DNA of 64,000 nucleotides from an uncultured Ruminococcus sp. (GTDB lineage Bacteria > Bacillota > Clostridia > Lachnospirales > Lachnospiraceae). Both the position numbers and the translations under genes were made by a program. The stretch spans positions 1-64,000 of the forward strand of contig CAJFQC010000012.1 in NCBI GenBank assembly GCA_904418845.1, written 5' to 3'. This document shows positions 62,976-64,000 of the stretch, piece by piece. The number at the start of each line of letters is the position of its first letter. Positions within the stretch are counted from its first letter, which is position 1. The notes below the pieces were generated by a model. That model had not been told where the DNA came from, did not search any database, and saw only the letters and a program-made list of their open reading frames with translations.

Positions 62976-64000
62976 TCAGGCTGAGTGAAAGTCAAACCGG
63001 TAAGGCACCTGATCCGGTTCTTGTCCTGCCATTCTCTCCAGCTCCAGCCAGAGCTCGCCCAAGGACAGCTCTCCCTCCCGGACATCACTCACTTCCAGCC
63101 CGCCGTCCGCGTTTAAGAGCCGGCGTGCTTTCTCGCTTCTTCCTGTTTCATGAAGTGCCCGGATATAGTAGAAGCACAGCCTTCCATCCTTTTGAAAGCG
63201 CTTTTTAAGGCTGTCATAAATCCGGCATATCTCCTCATAGCCGCCGCTCATGTGAAGAATACGGAAGCCCTCTTTTAAATAGGACAGATCCTCTCCTCTC
63301 AGGCGGATACCTTTTTTCATTGCTTTGCGCGCCTTTTTATTCTGACCGCGCATAACAGCCGATGAGGCCATACCATGGTATGCCCACGCGTTTTTCTTAA
63401 TAGATGCCGATGCCTCAAACTCCTTGTATGCCTTTTTATATTTTCCTTTTTGGAAATAATACAGCGCCAGATTGTAATGTGCATACCAGTTATTTTTATT
63501 CTGGTTTTTGATCGTCTCCTTTAGTTTCTCATAGATGCTCTCATCATTGGGATAAAGTCTGGGCACTTTCTTCGGGTCAGGGCAGATGAGCCCGCCGTTC
63601 TCGAGAAAACGCAGCCACACTTCCTGCTTTTCCTCCGGAGCGCCAAAATCCAGATGCTCTGATATAGGCGGCCTGCCGTTAAGCGCGCACTCCCGGTTTT
63701 TCATTGCTCCGTATCCGCTTCCTTTTATCCTTACCTCCGCACGCTGATGTGCCATCTCTTTACTATCCTTCAGCACCTGATCCATTTCCTGAAATGCCGG
63801 GTCGGCGCATATTTTTCTTGTCACCGTATCTCTCAGCTCGTTGAATTCCTTCTTTCGTTCTTCCTCCGACAAGGTTACTGCTCCGTATCGCTCAAGCCAT
63901 TCCCATGCTGTATGAGGCGACATCGGAAGACATCCATACTGTGTTTTAGCAAGGCCTGCCTGTATCTCCACATATTTTCCGCCATCCGCTGTGGAAAGAA
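62976..64000 (-). CDS. Tetratricopeptide-repeat protein, 5' end cut by the window
   Basis: The frame stays open to the right edge on the minus strand. An internal ATG at 63971 is possible, but no ribosome binding site precedes it, so the gene probably starts beyond the window. The visible 341 residues have a charged N-terminal domain (about 100-130 aa, containing WERLERYG-like and RECALNGRPPISEH segments). TPR-like helix pairs start at NNWYAHYNLALYYFQKGKYKKA and run to about residue 300. TPR units bind peptides or proteins. No catalytic motif is seen. It precedes the YaaO-like gene in the same direction, 102 bp away. Confidence 0.75.
   Translation of the reverse strand, partial: LSTADGGKYVEIQAGLAKTQYGCLPMSPHTAWEWLERYGAVTLSEEERKKEFNELRDTVTRKICADPAFQEMDQVLKDSKEMAHQRAEVRIKGSGYGAMKNRECALNGRPPISEHLDFGAPEEKQEVWLRFLENGGLICPDPKKVPRLYPNDESIYEKLKETIKNQNKNNWYAHYNLALYYFQKGKYKKAYKEFEASASIKKNAWAYHGMASSAVMRGQNKKARKAMKKGIRLRGEDLSYLKEGFRILHMSGGYEEICRIYDSLKKRFQKDGRLCFYYIRALHETGRSEKARRLLNADGGLEVSDVREGELSLGELWLELERMAGQEPDQVPYRFDFHSA

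Noticed and set aside
1-64000. CRISPR arrays, rRNA operons, intact transposases or integrases, restriction or toxin-antitoxin systems
   Set aside because: No spaced identical repeats of CRISPR type, no rRNA-like sequence and no protein motifs of these classes were seen on either strand.

Overview
The window looks like chromosome from a spore-forming, Gram-positive member of the Lachnospiraceae (Clostridium cluster XIVa). The reasons are: moderate GC content; strong AGGAGG-type ribosome binding sites; sporulation genes (spoIIE, yabP, yabQ, spmA, spmB, a CotS-like kinase); the GlgC/GlgD pair; KtrAB potassium uptake; and the Firmicutes gene orders hup-rqcP-yabP-yabQ-divIC-spoIIE-tilS-hpt-ftsH and yaaO-kinase-holB-ricT-trmN6-rsmI. 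I cannot name a species. Most genes lie on the minus strand.

Layout. Positions 1-3800 form an accessory strip. It holds poorly conserved small genes, hairpins, and direct repeats phased at about 11 bp that look like worn ends of integrative elements, plus a hexapeptide acetyltransferase. Positions 3800-12200 carry a lipase-like hydrolase coupled to citrate synthase, ksgA, a small membrane protein, a MacB-type export operon (ATPase, adaptor, permease) and tatD. Positions 12300-19500 carry an asparagine synthetase that lacks the glutaminase nucleophile, purC, and a MarR-controlled heterodimeric ABC exporter. Positions 19700-22000 are glgC-glgD for ADP-glucose synthesis. Positions 22100-27000 carry an RNA methyltransferase, ktrA-ktrB and a two-component system. 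Positions 27100-31750 carry metK behind an S-box (SAM-I) riboswitch, murA, a shikimate kinase, a small unknown protein and an FHA protein. Positions 31900-35100 carry a DUF1015 protein, a methionine aminopeptidase with a SEC-C zinc motif, and a pyridoxine-type kinase.

Positions 35100-44300 are the conserved division/sporulation/tRNA-modification block, with a cytoplasmic GH13 glucan hydrolase coupled behind ftsH. Positions 44400-51400 carry phosphoglucomutase, a CotS-like kinase, cca and a miniature SbcC/YhaN-SbcD/YhaO pair. Positions 51400-57200 carry asnS, a tRNA-Cys/tRNA-Glu operon, spmA and spmB separated and divergent around a DUF885 lipoprotein, and an orphan degenerate ABC ATPase. Positions 57100-64000 are the yaaO-to-rsmI block, in which a guanylate-kinase-like protein stands where Bacillus has tmk, followed by a TPR protein cut by the window edge.

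Together the genes cover glycogen turnover (glgC, glgD, phosphoglucomutase, GH13), translation and RNA maintenance (ksgA, rsmI, trmN6, tilS, cca, asnS, rqcP), envelope and division (murA, divIC, ftsH), and sporulation. I found no CRISPR array, rRNA gene, intact transposase or integrase. The best candidates for something new are the phased-repeat modules near the left edge, the degenerate ABC ATPase, the kinase at the tmk position, the truncated asparagine synthetase with its own promoter, and the short membrane-spanning SbcC-like ATPase. No clearly novel multi-gene system was evident.
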